Source of the DNA: Rhizobium sp. P38BS-XIX
GTDB lineage: Bacteria > Pseudomonadota > Alphaproteobacteria > Rhizobiales > Rhizobiaceae
DNA: 64,000 bases
Assembly (NCBI RefSeq): GCF_012641435.1
Contig: NZ_JABAIJ010000002.1
Location: 124,001-188,000, forward strand
Direction: 5' to 3'
The notes under the pieces: generated by a model
Database searches by the model: none
What the model saw: only the letters and a program-made list of their open reading frames with translations
What the model was told of the DNA's origin: nothing
Shown here: piece after piece, positions 17,530 to 25,970 of the stretch
Layout: every line of letters starts with the position of its first letter
Position numbering within the stretch: the stretch's first letter is position 1
Position numbers and translations under genes: made by a program

Positions 17530-18605
17530 TGGCGACGAATGAGCTTTCACCCGGACATGTTCGGTCCGGGCACGTGATGACGGTTTCTGGGCCAGTGCCG
17601 GTTTCCGATATGGGCGTCACCTTGATGCACGAGCATATTTTGAACGACTGCCGCTGCTGGTGGCATGCACCGAAGACGCCGGATCGGCAATATCTCGCCG
17701 AGGGCTTCGTCTGCATGGAGATCCTTGGCGAGTTGCGACAAGACCCGTTCGTCAACAAGCACAACATCACGCTGGATGACGAAAAGCTCGCGGTGACGGA
17801 GTTGATGGATTTTGCCGGGTTCGGCGGCCAGACGGTCGTCGAACCGACGTGCCAGGGCATCGGCCGCGATCCTCTGGCATTGCGACGCATCTCCAAGGCG
17901 ACGGGACTGAACATCGTCATGGGCGCAGGCTTCTATCTCGGCTCGTCACATCCCGCGAAGGTGGCCGATATGTCCGTGGCTCAGATCGCCGACGAGATCG
18001 TGTCCGAGGCGATCCTCGGCGCCGATGGCACCGACGTGAAAATCGGGCTCATCGGCGAGATCGGCGTTTCCTCCGATTTCACCGATGAGGAAGAAAAATC
18101 GCTCCGAGGCGCGGTGCAGGCGCATGTGCGCACCGGGCTGCCTCTCATGGTGCATCTTCCCGGCTGGTATCGGCTCGGTCACAAGGTGCTCGATATCGTG
18201 GTCTCGGAAGGCGGCGATCTCAGGCACACGGTGCTCTGCCACATGAACCCCTCGCATGACGATCTGACCTATCAGTCGGAGCTTGCCGCCCGCGGTGCCT
18301 TCCTCGAATACGATATGATCGGCATGGACTTCTTCTATGCCGACCAGCAGGTGCAATGCCCGAGCGACGAAGAGGCGGCCCGCGCGCTCGCCAGGCTTGT
18401 CGAGATGGGACACAGGGACCGGCTGCTTCTATCCCACGACGTGTTTTTGAAGATGATGCTCAAGCATTATGGCGGCAATGGCTACGCCTATATCCTGCGC
18501 CATTTCCTGCCGCGGCTGAAGCGTCACGGGCTGGATGACGCAACGCTCGACATCTTCATGCGCGCCAATCCGAGGTCGGTCTTCGAGGCCGCCACAATCC
18601 CATAA
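17529..18605 (+). CDS. Phosphotriesterase-homology metal hydrolase
   Basis: The 358-residue TIM-barrel protein retains the binuclear metal ligands of the family: His34 and His36 (LMHEHIL), the bridging residue as Glu in IGLIGEIGVS (about 177, as in PHP-type proteins rather than the carboxylated Lys of true phosphotriesterase), His in MVHLPG (about 209), His in LCHMNPS (about 238) and Asp in LLSHDVF (about 304). Family members hydrolyse lactones and phosphate or carboxyl esters. Position after a sugar importer suggests opening of a sugar-derived lactone or ester. The open frame extends upstream to 17178, but TGATG coupling to the permease fixes the start at 17529. Confidence 0.88.
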   Translation: MATNELSPGHVRSGHVMTVSGPVPVSDMGVTLMHEHILNDCRCWWHAPKTPDRQYLAEGFVCMEILGELRQDPFVNKHNITLDDEKLAVTELMDFAGFGGQTVVEPTCQGIGRDPLALRRISKATGLNIVMGAGFYLGSSHPAKVADMSVAQIADEIVSEAILGADGTDVKIGLIGEIGVSSDFTDEEEKSLRGAVQAHVRTGLPLMVHLPGWYRLGHKVLDIVVSEGGDLRHTVLCHMNPSHDDLTYQSELAARGAFLEYDMIGMDFFYADQQVQCPSDEEAARALARLVEMGHRDRLLLSHDVFLKMMLKHYGGNGYAYILRHFLPRLKRHGLDDATLDIFMRANPRSVFEAATIP

Positions 18606-18619
18606 GAAGAAAAGGAAAC

Positions 18620-19393
18620 ATGATGACAAAGAAGGTTCTTCTCGTCGGCGAGAGCTGGGTCAGTTCCGCGACACACTACAAAGGCTTCGACCAGTTCGGG
18701 AGCGTCACGTTCCACCTTGGCGCCGAGCCGCTCGTCAAGGCGCTCGCCGGCAGCGAGTACGAGCTCACCTATATGACCGCCCACGACGCCGTCGAGCAAC
18801 TGCCCTTCGACATGGCCGGGCTGGATGCCTATGACGCGATCATCCTGTCCGATATCGGCGCCAATTCGCTGCTGCTGCCGCCGGCGGTCTGGCTGCATTC
18901 GAAGACCGTGCCGAACCGCCTGAAATTGCTCAAGGCCTGGGTCGAAAAGGGCGGTGGCCTGCTGATGGTTGGCGGTTATTTCTCCTTCCAGGGAATCGAT
19001 GGCAAGGCGCGCTGGCACCGCACCGCCGTCGAGGATGTGTTGCCGGTGACGTGCCTGCCCTATGACGATCGGGTCGAAATCCCTGAGGGAACGACACCTG
19101 TCATCGTCAAGTCCGATCACGCGACCGTCGCCGGCATCCCGCGCGAATGGCCCTTGCTGCTCGGCGTCAACGAAGTCGAGGTGCGTGAGCGCGACGATGT
19201 CGAAGTCGTCGCCCGATTGCCCGATGACCAGGGCGGACATCCGCTGCTGGTGACCGGTCATTTCGGCAAGGGCCGGACGGCGGCCTGGACGTCCGATATC
19301 GGCCCGCATTGGCTGTCGCCCGCCTTTTGCGAATGGCAGGGTTACGGTCGTCTTTGGAAGAACATTCTCGGTTGGCTCACCGAAGAGAAATAG
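18620..19393 (+). CDS. Glutamine-amidotransferase-like protein (DUF1355 type)
   Basis: The 257-residue cytoplasmic protein has a class I amidotransferase-like fold: KVLLVGESWVSS at the N-terminus, DAIILSDIGANSLLLP, then LLKAWVEKGGGLLMVGGYFSFQG and a C-terminal TGHFGKGRTAAWTSDIGPHW. At the position of the nucleophilic elbow it reads MVGGYFS without Cys, so glutaminase activity is unlikely. Family function is unknown. It lies 14 bases after the hydrolase gene and ends three bases from the convergent kinase gene, so it is presumably part of the same pathway. Confidence 0.82.
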   Translation: MMTKKVLLVGESWVSSATHYKGFDQFGSVTFHLGAEPLVKALAGSEYELTYMTAHDAVEQLPFDMAGLDAYDAIILSDIGANSLLLPPAVWLHSKTVPNRLKLLKAWVEKGGGLLMVGGYFSFQGIDGKARWHRTAVEDVLPVTCLPYDDRVEIPEGTTPVIVKSDHATVAGIPREWPLLLGVNEVEVRERDDVEVVARLPDDQGGHPLLVTGHFGKGRTAAWTSDIGPHWLSPAFCEWQGYGRLWKNILGWLTEEK

Positions 19394-19396
19394 GCC

Positions 19397-20299
19397 TTAT
19401 TCGCCGGCAAGGATGCCGGCGAGATCGGCGCTGTCAGGGAAGGCTGAGCGCGTTCCCCGACGGCTGACGGTGATGGCGGCAGCGGCGGTTGCGTGACGAA
19501 TGGCCCTGACGTCAAGTGTCGTATTTCTAAGGGCAGCCGAGGCAAGCGCGACGGCCATGAAGGTGTCGCCGGCACCTGTCGTGTCGACTACGTCGGTGGA
19601 AAGTGCAGGGACGGTCGCAAGCACATGGCCATTGCCGGCAAGGATCGCACCATTGCCGCCGAGCGTCAGGACGATCTGGGCGACGCCGGCTTCGGCAAGG
19701 CGGTGAATGGCGGCCTCGCCGGACGAACCGGTCAGGCTTTCGGCCTCGCCCTTGTTGAGGAAGACGATGTCGATGAGAGGCCAAAGCTCGACGAAGTAGG
19801 GCCGTAGCGGCGAGGGGTTGAAGGCGGTCGTCAGGCCGCGGCGCCGGGCTTCGGCAAGGATGCCGCGGGTGACGCTTTCGCTGAGATTGCCCTGCAGCAC
19901 CACCAGGTCGCCGGCCGTTGCATCCGCAAGCGGCGCAAGCGCTTCGGCGAGCGTCATCGCCTCGGCAGAGGCCGTCGTCGTCACGATGGCGTTCTCGCCG
20001 TCTGGCGTCGTGAAGATGATGGAGAAGTCGCTGGAGCGGTCGGGGTGCCCCAAAAGGCGGGCATCCACCGGTTCTCCGGCAAGCTGGTCGCGGATCGTCT
20101 GGGCGCGGAAATCCTCGCCGACGGCCGTGACAAGCGTCGTGGAAAGGCCGGTTCGGCCCATCACGACGGCCTGATTGGCGCCCTTGCCGCCGAGGTCGCG
20201 GGTTTCCTCTCGACCAAGGATCGAGGCGCCGGCTTCGGGCATGGACAGTACGGATATGGTTTCGTCGACGGCGACGTTACCGATGACATAGGCACGCAT
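19397..20299 (-). CDS. PfkB-family sugar kinase, ribokinase-like
   Basis: The 300-residue kinase has both PfkB signatures: GGKGANQA (37-44) and DTTGAGDTF (239-247, catalytic base Asp245). It would phosphorylate the imported sugar or a derived intermediate with ATP. It is the only minus-strand gene in an otherwise plus-strand cluster. It abuts the preceding gene tail to tail and is head to head with the BtpA-like gene, with 26 bases between start codons. Its promoter must therefore lie within or very near that neighbour. GAAGG precedes the ATG. Confidence 0.92.
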   Translation of the reverse strand: MRAYVIGNVAVDETISVLSMPEAGASILGREETRDLGGKGANQAVVMGRTGLSTTLVTAVGEDFRAQTIRDQLAGEPVDARLLGHPDRSSDFSIIFTTPDGENAIVTTTASAEAMTLAEALAPLADATAGDLVVLQGNLSESVTRGILAEARRRGLTTAFNPSPLRPYFVELWPLIDIVFLNKGEAESLTGSSGEAAIHRLAEAGVAQIVLTLGGNGAILAGNGHVLATVPALSTDVVDTTGAGDTFMAVALASAALRNTTLDVRAIRHATAAAAITVSRRGTRSAFPDSADLAGILAGE

Positions 20300-20325
20300 G
20301 GCAGACCTTCAGAAAGGAACGAGAA

Positions 20326-21168
20326 ATGCAGCAAATATCGGATAGGGCTTCAAGCGCCATACGGGAAATCTTCGGTACTGACAAGGCGCTGATCGGCATG
20401 ATCCATTGCCCGCCTTTCCCAGGTGCTCCGCGCTATCGTGGCGCAGCGATGGATTCAATTTACGACGCATGTATTCGTGACGCAGAGGCGCTCGTCAAGG
20501 GTGGAATTCACGGGCTGATCATCGAAAATCATGGGGATATTCCGTTTTCGAAGCCTGAGGATATCGGCCATGAAACCGCAGCCTTCATGTCAGTCGTGAC
20601 TGACCGTATCGCTCGCTCCGTCGGCGTGCCCCTCGGCATTAATGTCCTTGCCAACGCACCCATTTCTGCCTTCGCGATTGCCATGGCCGGCAACGCCCGC
20701 TTCATCCGTGTCAACCAGTGGGCCAATGCCTATGTCGCCAACGAGGGCTTCATGGAGGGCCGCGCCGCCGAGGCGATGCGCTATCGCTCGCTGTTGCGTG
20801 CCGAGCATATCAAGGTCTTTGCCGACAGCCATGTGAAGCACGGTGCACACGCGATCACCGCGGACCGGACGATCGATGAGTTGACGCGGGATCTGGCCTT
20901 CTTCGATGCCGACGTCGTCATCGCGACCGGCCAGAGGACGGGCAACAGCGCGACGATGGAAGAGATCGAGGAAATCGGTGCTGCCACCCATCTGCCGCTG
21001 CTTGTCGGCTCCGGCGTCACCAAGGACAATATCGTCGAGATCCTCAAGCGCACCAACGGCGTCATCGTCGCTTCTTCGCTGAAGGAAGGCGGCGTCTGGT
21101 GGAACCCCGTGGAGCCTGCCCGTGTTGCGGCCTTCGTCGAAGCGGCAAAGCCCGGACTGGAGGCCTAA
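20326..21168 (+). CDS. BtpA/SgcQ-family TIM-barrel protein
   Basis: The 280-residue protein matches the BtpA family: LIGMIHCPPFPGAPRYRG near the N-terminus, GIHGLIIENHGDIPF, INVLANAPISAFAIA, DADVVIATGQRTG and LPLLVGSGVTKDNI. BtpA was described as a photosystem I biogenesis factor in cyanobacteria. SgcQ of E. coli belongs to a sugar operon, and the family resembles phosphate-binding (beta-alpha)8 enzymes. In this context it is more likely an aldolase- or epimerase-like sugar enzyme than a photosystem factor. AGGAACGAGAA precedes the ATG. The next gene starts five bases after its stop. Confidence 0.88.
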   Translation: MQQISDRASSAIREIFGTDKALIGMIHCPPFPGAPRYRGAAMDSIYDACIRDAEALVKGGIHGLIIENHGDIPFSKPEDIGHETAAFMSVVTDRIARSVGVPLGINVLANAPISAFAIAMAGNARFIRVNQWANAYVANEGFMEGRAAEAMRYRSLLRAEHIKVFADSHVKHGAHAITADRTIDELTRDLAFFDADVVIATGQRTGNSATMEEIEEIGAATHLPLLVGSGVTKDNIVEILKRTNGVIVASSLKEGGVWWNPVEPARVAAFVEAAKPGLEA

Positions 21169-21173
21169 CAGCC

Positions 21174-21818
21174 ATGGCGCAGACCCTCACCGAGCAGATG
21201 CTTGACGAGAACCGCGATGTATTCGAGGCGATGGTTCACCATCGCTTCGCCGAGGATATCAAGGCCGACCGGCTTCCGAACGACGCCTTCGAACGTTATC
21301 TCGTTTTCGAAGGTGCCTTCGTCGATACGGCGATCGCGATCTTTTCCTATGCCACCGCCAAGGCCGAGACCATCGCGCAGAAACGCTGGCTGATCGGCGT
21401 GCTCGATGCGCTTGCCAACCGGCAGATCGCCTATTTCGAAAAGACATTCGCCGAGCGCGGCATCGATCCCACGCGATACGATATAGCGCGCGCAGATGTC
21501 GCCGCCTTCCGGGACGGGATGCTGGCAATTGCCCGCGATGGCGGCTTCCTCGATACGATCGCGGCCATGTTCGCGGCCGAATGGATGTACTGGACCTGGT
21601 CGAACCAAGCCAATCGGACTGAGATCAGCGACCCGCTGCTCAAGGAGTGGGTCAGGCTTCATGCCGAACCGGAGTTCGAAGCGCAGGCGCGCTGGCTGAA
21701 GGCCGAGCTGGATGAGGCAGGAAAGAACATAGATGCCGCCGAGCGCGCGCGGTTGAGCGGAATTTTCGGGCGAGCGCAACGCCTGGAGATTGATTTCCAT
21801 GAAGCGGCCTACTTTTGA
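21174..21818 (+). CDS. TenA/THI-4-like helical protein lacking the catalytic cysteine
   Basis: The 214-residue all-helical protein has the TenA outline: FERYLVFEGAFVDTA, then AMFAAEWMYWTW and EIDFHEAAYF at the end. TenA thiaminases hydrolyse amino-pyrimidines through a Cys nucleophile, but this protein contains no cysteine at all; it would fall with the Glu-type or a non-thiamine subgroup. It is the last gene of the carbohydrate cluster, five bases after the BtpA-like gene. No thiamine genes or TPP riboswitch are nearby, so a role in thiamine salvage is doubtful and a C-N hydrolysis step on the imported ligand is possible. Confidence 0.82.
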   Translation: MAQTLTEQMLDENRDVFEAMVHHRFAEDIKADRLPNDAFERYLVFEGAFVDTAIAIFSYATAKAETIAQKRWLIGVLDALANRQIAYFEKTFAERGIDPTRYDIARADVAAFRDGMLAIARDGGFLDTIAAMFAAEWMYWTWSNQANRTEISDPLLKEWVRLHAEPEFEAQARWLKAELDEAGKNIDAAERARLSGIFGRAQRLEIDFHEAAYF

Positions 21819-22187
21819 CGAGGCCAAACGTCAAAGTTCCATAATAAAGGGTTAAAATGCACTAGCCGCCAAGCGTGAAGTAACGGCCTTTTCAATTTCC
21901 TAGCGCTTTTTTAGGCGCGGATCGCGGTTCGAATCCCATCGAGACGTCCATTCGGCCGCGCTCGCCGGTTCATCGGAATGACTGGGGTCGAGAGTGAATA
22001 TCCCATCAATAGCGAAGCCGACCCCCTCGAACGGCAGTCGCCCAGAACGGACCCAGCGAGACAAAGGGGTAGTCAAATGCACGTAATCGCTTTGCAGACG
22101 ACGCGGCGGATGAGCCGGTACCATTTACCTCGACCGCTGCGAAAATAATGCATCAGACGCATTTATAGCGTTGCCGTTGCTCGCGGA
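21819..22187. other. Intergenic stretch with dispersed motif copies
   Basis: The 369 bases hold no recognised gene. They include GGTTCGAATCCCATCGAGAC (about 21928-21947) and TCCCATCAATAGCGAAGCCGACCC (about 22001-22024), the latter nearly matching a segment at about 4540-4562. The sequence looks like the 3' end of a tRNA, but the flanking stems do not pair. Confidence 0.4.
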
Positions 22188-23021
22188 ATGACAGAAAGCA
22201 TAATCACCAACCTGGCCGATGCTGAGCTTGAGCTCCTATCTTGCCAAATCTATTCTCAGGAGAGAGTGTCCGAGCCCATGCTGCCCGAAATCTATGTTAT
22301 TGGCGATGTGCACGGACGGGCTGATCTCCTCGCAGCTCTCCTCGATTATATCCATGCGGCTTCTGCCCATCGCCATTCAAAACCAGTAGTCTTATTTTTA
22401 GGTGACTTGGTTGACCGCGGCCCGCATAGCCCACAGGTGCTTGATCAAGTAATGTCGACGCTTGATCGTTATCCCGGCTCGCAGCTTATTCTCGGCAATC
22501 ATGATTTCTATCTGCGTGCTTTGCTTCGCGGGGACCTTTCATCTGAGGATGCTATAAACTGGATGGACTGGGGCGGACTTGCGACCCTCAGTTCGTACTC
22601 GGATCGACCCGTCCCGGATTTTAAGAATATTGCCGCAGATATCTTGAAAGCGTTCCCGCATCACCTCGTCCTTTTGGATCGGGCACTGACCTACAAGCAA
22701 ATCGGCAGCTTCTGCTTTGTTCACGCTGGCATTCGTCCCGATGTGCCGCTGGCAGCGCAGACGGAATATGATCTGCGTTGGATCCGAGCCGAGTTTCTCG
22801 ATCATTTCGAGGATTTCGATCACATAGTCGTCCATGGGCATACGATCACGGGTTCGCTTAGGCCCGAGGTTTATTCAAACCGCATAGCATTGGATACCGG
22901 AGCCTACAGATCGGGCCGCTTATCCGCGGCTGTCATTCGAAATGATCAGCTTTCGCACTTCATATGCACCGGTTTGACCCAGACCGGAGACGTGCGAGTT
23001 GAAGAGTGGCGGGCTGAATAG
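22188..23021 (+). CDS. PPP-family serine/threonine protein phosphatase / metallophosphoesterase
   Basis: The predicted protein has the full set of metal-binding signatures: GDVHGRADL, GDLVDRGP, GNHDFYLR, a His in CFVHAGIRP and VVHGHTI near the C-terminus. This is the bacterial PrpA/lambda-phosphatase layout, acting on phosphoproteins or small phosphate esters. The conserved part starts at about residue 31. The open frame begins at ATG 22188, but ATG 22278 or GTG 22266 behind AGGAGAGA are plausible later starts. It stands alone, with low-coding spacers on both sides. Confidence 0.85.
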   Translation: MTESIITNLADAELELLSCQIYSQERVSEPMLPEIYVIGDVHGRADLLAALLDYIHAASAHRHSKPVVLFLGDLVDRGPHSPQVLDQVMSTLDRYPGSQLILGNHDFYLRALLRGDLSSEDAINWMDWGGLATLSSYSDRPVPDFKNIAADILKAFPHHLVLLDRALTYKQIGSFCFVHAGIRPDVPLAAQTEYDLRWIRAEFLDHFEDFDHIVVHGHTITGSLRPEVYSNRIALDTGAYRSGRLSAAVIRNDQLSHFICTGLTQTGDVRVEEWRAE

Positions 23022-23253
23022 CTTGAACTCCGCTTTCCCATGGCCGAGGGTAAGCCTGAATAGGGCTGTGCCTTAGAAGAAACTAGAATCCATAGCCTAA
23101 TCGCCTGCGCTGCGATGGCGACTTAGGCAGTCGCAAGGCGTCCGGCTGACTGCGTCGATTGAAATAAGACAGAACCACAAGAATTGCCAGTTTATTGTAT
23201 TAGGCTAAACTCATGCTACCCCGTGGCGATTTGATGGGAGCTGATAGCAGTCG

Positions 23254-23790
23254 ATGGAACAATCGGTCAGCGCGAAGACGAACATCCCTGACGAGGTGGC
23301 GAACCGGCAATACGGCGCACTCTGCTACCGCATCAATCGCCATGAAAATGTCGTCGAATATCTCCTGATCAGCACGCGCGAGACAGGTCGTTGGGCAATC
23401 CCGAAAGGCTGGCCGATGGACAACAAGCAGGCGCATCGGGTCGCGGAGATTGAGGCGCTTCAGGAGGCTGGCGTCAAAGGCAAGGTCTGCAAGCGTCCGC
23501 TTGGCGAGTTCGCCTATACAAAGCTCATGGCTGACGGCGAGCGCCGACCTTGTGTCGTCCAGACCCATGCACTGAAGGTCCATCATCTCGTGAAAGACTT
23601 CAAGGAACGGGGGCAGCGCCGCTACGCTTGGGTCTCTTGTGAAGAGGCAGCCGCACGCGTCGCCGAGCCGGATCTGAAGAAGCTGTTTTTTCAGATCGAG
23701 GAGAAGGCAAAATCGAAGCTTCGGCGTCAGGTGCGCCAGCAGATTCAGCTTTTTGCGAACGTCGTGCCTTCCAGCCGCACGATCGACTGA
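23254..23790 (+). CDS. Nudix-fold protein with a degenerate Nudix box
   Basis: The 178-residue protein has the fold of short Nudix hydrolases (YGALCYRINR, WAIPKGWPMD). Its box runs from Gly52 to Val74. Where the consensus requires R-E-x-x-E-E, it reads I66-E67-A-L-Q70-E71: the Arg and one metal-binding Glu are lost. The paralogue at 38007 keeps REAWEE. Related rhizobial proteins act on dinucleoside or inositol polyphosphates. This copy may be weak, altered in specificity, or a binding protein. Its end abuts the convergent ABC ATPase gene by five bases. Confidence 0.83.
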   Translation: MEQSVSAKTNIPDEVANRQYGALCYRINRHENVVEYLLISTRETGRWAIPKGWPMDNKQAHRVAEIEALQEAGVKGKVCKRPLGEFAYTKLMADGERRPCVVQTHALKVHHLVKDFKERGQRRYAWVSCEEAAARVAEPDLKKLFFQIEEKAKSKLRRQVRQQIQLFANVVPSSRTID

Positions 23791-23795
23791 GAATG

Positions 23796-24887
23796 CTATT
23801 GCGGTAGAAGCAGCAGGTCTGCAGCCTTGAAACGTAGCGTCACCCGCTCGCCAACGGTGGGCGGCATATGATGCGGGTTGTTGAACATGTCGAAGGAGAT
23901 TGTGTTGCCGTCAACGTTCATTCGAGTTCGAATGACCGATCCTAGGAAATGCACCGATGTGATCTCGCCAGTTAAAGCGGTATCGCCCTTGGCGGATTCG
24001 GTAAGCGAGCCGGCTTCCGGACGCAGCGCCAGCGTGACCTTGTCGCCGGGCTTGAAGGCGGTGACCGAGTGCTTCAGTGTGATGTCCCGATCGCCGATCA
24101 TGATGCGGTTGGCATCCGGGTCAACGACCCTGCCTTCGATCAGGTTCAGCGTACCGACGAAGGAGGCGACGAAGCGCGTGGCCGGCGTGTTGTAGATCTC
24201 GAAGGGCGTGCCGATCTGATCGGCGCGGCCGGCGTTCATGACGACGATGCGGTCCGAAATCGACAGAGCCTCTTCCTGGTCGTGCGTCACGAAGACCGTA
24301 GTGATGCCGAGCTGTTGCTGGATCGCGCGGATTTCCTCGCGCAAGGATACGCGGATTTTGGCGTCGAGAGCAGAGAGCGGCTCGTCTAGCAGGAGGACCT
24401 GCGGCTTGACGGCGATGGCGCGTGCGAGTGCGACGCGCTGCTGCTGGCCGCCGGACATCTGATAGGGGAAGCGGCTGGCGAGTTGATCGAGCTTGATAAG
24501 GGCAAGCATCTCCTTCACGCGCTTGTCAATTTCAGGCTTTGCCATGCCGGCAACCTTCAGGCCGAATGCGACGTTGTCATGGACTGTCATGTTCGGGAAC
24601 AGCGCGTAGGCCTGGAACACCATGCCGATGTTACGCTGGTTCGGCTTGAGCGGCCGCTGATCCTTGCCAGCGATCGTCAGCGTGCCAGCGGTTGGCGTTT
24701 CGAAGCCAGCGATCATGCGCAGTACGGTCGTCTTGCCGCAACCCGACGGCCCGAGGAAGGAGATAAACTCGCCCTTCTCGATGTGAACGGAGAAATCCTC
24801 GACCACGGAGAGGGCGCCAAAGGCTTTTTTGACATGGATCAGTTCGAGGAATGCCATCGGCTTTCGTTCGCCCTCGTTGTTGAACAT
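23796..24887 (-). CDS. ABC transporter ATPase (PotA/UgpC class), second ATPase of the Ugp-like operon
   Basis: The 363-residue protein is a complete CUT1/MOI-type ATPase: Walker A GPSGCGKTT, Q-loop FQAYALFP, signature MSGGQQQR, Walker B VLLLDEPLSALDAK, switch His in VFVTHDQEEA, and a C-terminal TOBE region. It is the last gene of the minus-strand operon and starts three bases after the stop of another ATPase. An internal Met at residue 11 (24857) is an alternative start; neither has a strong ribosome binding site. Two different ATPases with one permease pair suggests a heterodimeric motor, as reported for some rhizobial glycerol-type importers. Confidence 0.9.
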   Translation of the reverse strand: MFNNEGERKPMAFLELIHVKKAFGALSVVEDFSVHIEKGEFISFLGPSGCGKTTVLRMIAGFETPTAGTLTIAGKDQRPLKPNQRNIGMVFQAYALFPNMTVHDNVAFGLKVAGMAKPEIDKRVKEMLALIKLDQLASRFPYQMSGGQQQRVALARAIAVKPQVLLLDEPLSALDAKIRVSLREEIRAIQQQLGITTVFVTHDQEEALSISDRIVVMNAGRADQIGTPFEIYNTPATRFVASFVGTLNLIEGRVVDPDANRIMIGDRDITLKHSVTAFKPGDKVTLALRPEAGSLTESAKGDTALTGEITSVHFLGSVIRTRMNVDGNTISFDMFNNPHHMPPTVGERVTLRFKAADLLLLPQ

Positions 24888-24890
24888 CGG

Positions 24891-25970
24891 TCAAATTCTG
24901 GCGGGTATCGAACTCCCTGCGTGCGTTGTCGGTTCTTGACGGTTGCCAGTAGCATCGAAGAAATGCAGAGCCTCCAGGGAAGCGGCGATGTCGAGCTCGC
25001 TGCCGAGCGCAATCAGCGATCGGCCCGCAACGCGAAAGACCATCGATTGGCCATCGGCAAGAATGCCGTAGACGTAGCTTTCGGCGCCGACCAACTCCAC
25101 CGCCTGGACCCGCACCCGTGCGCTAAAGGCGGTAGCGCTTCCGCTTTCGGCCAAGCGAATATCCTCCGGGCGAATTCCGACTGTCGCATTGCTACCGCTC
25201 GATGAGCCAAGGGCCGGCAACACAAAACCGTCGGTCATCCGAAGAAGGTTCATCGAGGGTGAGCCGATAAAGGTCGCAACGAACGTCGTGGCCGGCCGTT
25301 CATAGAGTTCGATGGGTGTTCCAACTTGCTCGATCCGACCGGCATTGAGAACGACCAGCCGGTCGGCGAGTGTCATCGCTTCCATCTGATCGTGCGTGAC
25401 GTAGACGCTGGTCGTCTTGAGAGCGTGCTGGAGTGCCTTGATTTCGACACGCATTTGCACACGAAGCTTTGCATCAAGGTTCGACAACGGCTCATCGAAC
25501 AGGAACGCTGCTGGTTCTCGAACGATCGCGCGACCCATCGCTACACGCTGACGCTGTCCGCCCGATAATTGTCGCGGTTTTCTATCAAGAAATTTTTCGA
25601 TCTCCAACGATGACGCAGCTTTCTGGATGCGCTTTTCAATTTCAGCCGTCGGCATGTTTCGGTTTTTCAGACCATAGGTGAGATTCTGGCGCACCGTCAT
25701 GTGCGGATAAAGGGCGTAGTTCTGGAAAACCATGGCAATGTCTCGCTCCGAGGGTTCGAGGTCATTGACGACCCGGTTTCCGATCGAAATCTCACCTGAT
25801 GTGATACCTTCGAGCCCGGCGATCATCCTCAAAAGTGTCGACTTTCCGCATCCGGACGGGCCAACGAGAACAACGAACTCGCCATCTTTGATCTCTAACG
25901 AAATACCGGAAATCGCCTCCACACTCTTGCCGTAGATCTTGCGGACGTCCTTAAGGGTGATTGCAGCCAT
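24891..25970 (-). CDS. ugpC: UgpC/MalK-type ABC transporter ATPase
   Basis: The 359-residue ATPase has Walker [11 protein letters not shown]-loop FQNYALYP, signature LSGGQRQR, Walker [15 protein letters not shown] and switch His in [10 protein letters not shown]. The C-terminal regulatory beta-barrel ([10 protein letters not shown]) is typical of MalK/UgpC. It energises the adjacent permeases. ATG overlaps the TAA of the upstream permease (TAATG), so translation is coupled. The substrate, glycerol-3-phosphate or a related compound, is inferred from operon similarity to ugpBAEC, not proven. Confidence 0.9.
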   Translation of the reverse strand: MAAITLKDVRKIYGKSVEAISGISLEIKDGEFVVLVGPSGCGKSTLLRMIAGLEGITSGEISIGNRVVNDLEPSERDIAMVFQNYALYPHMTVRQNLTYGLKNRNMPTAEIEKRIQKAASSLEIEKFLDRKPRQLSGGQRQRVAMGRAIVREPAAFLFDEPLSNLDAKLRVQMRVEIKALQHALKTTSVYVTHDQMEAMTLADRLVVLNAGRIEQVGTPIELYERPATTFVATFIGSPSMNLLRMTDGFVLPALGSSSGSNATVGIRPEDIRLAESGSATAFSARVRVQAVELVGAESYVYGILADGQSMVFRVAGRSLIALGSELDIAASLEALHFFDATGNRQEPTTHAGSSIPARI

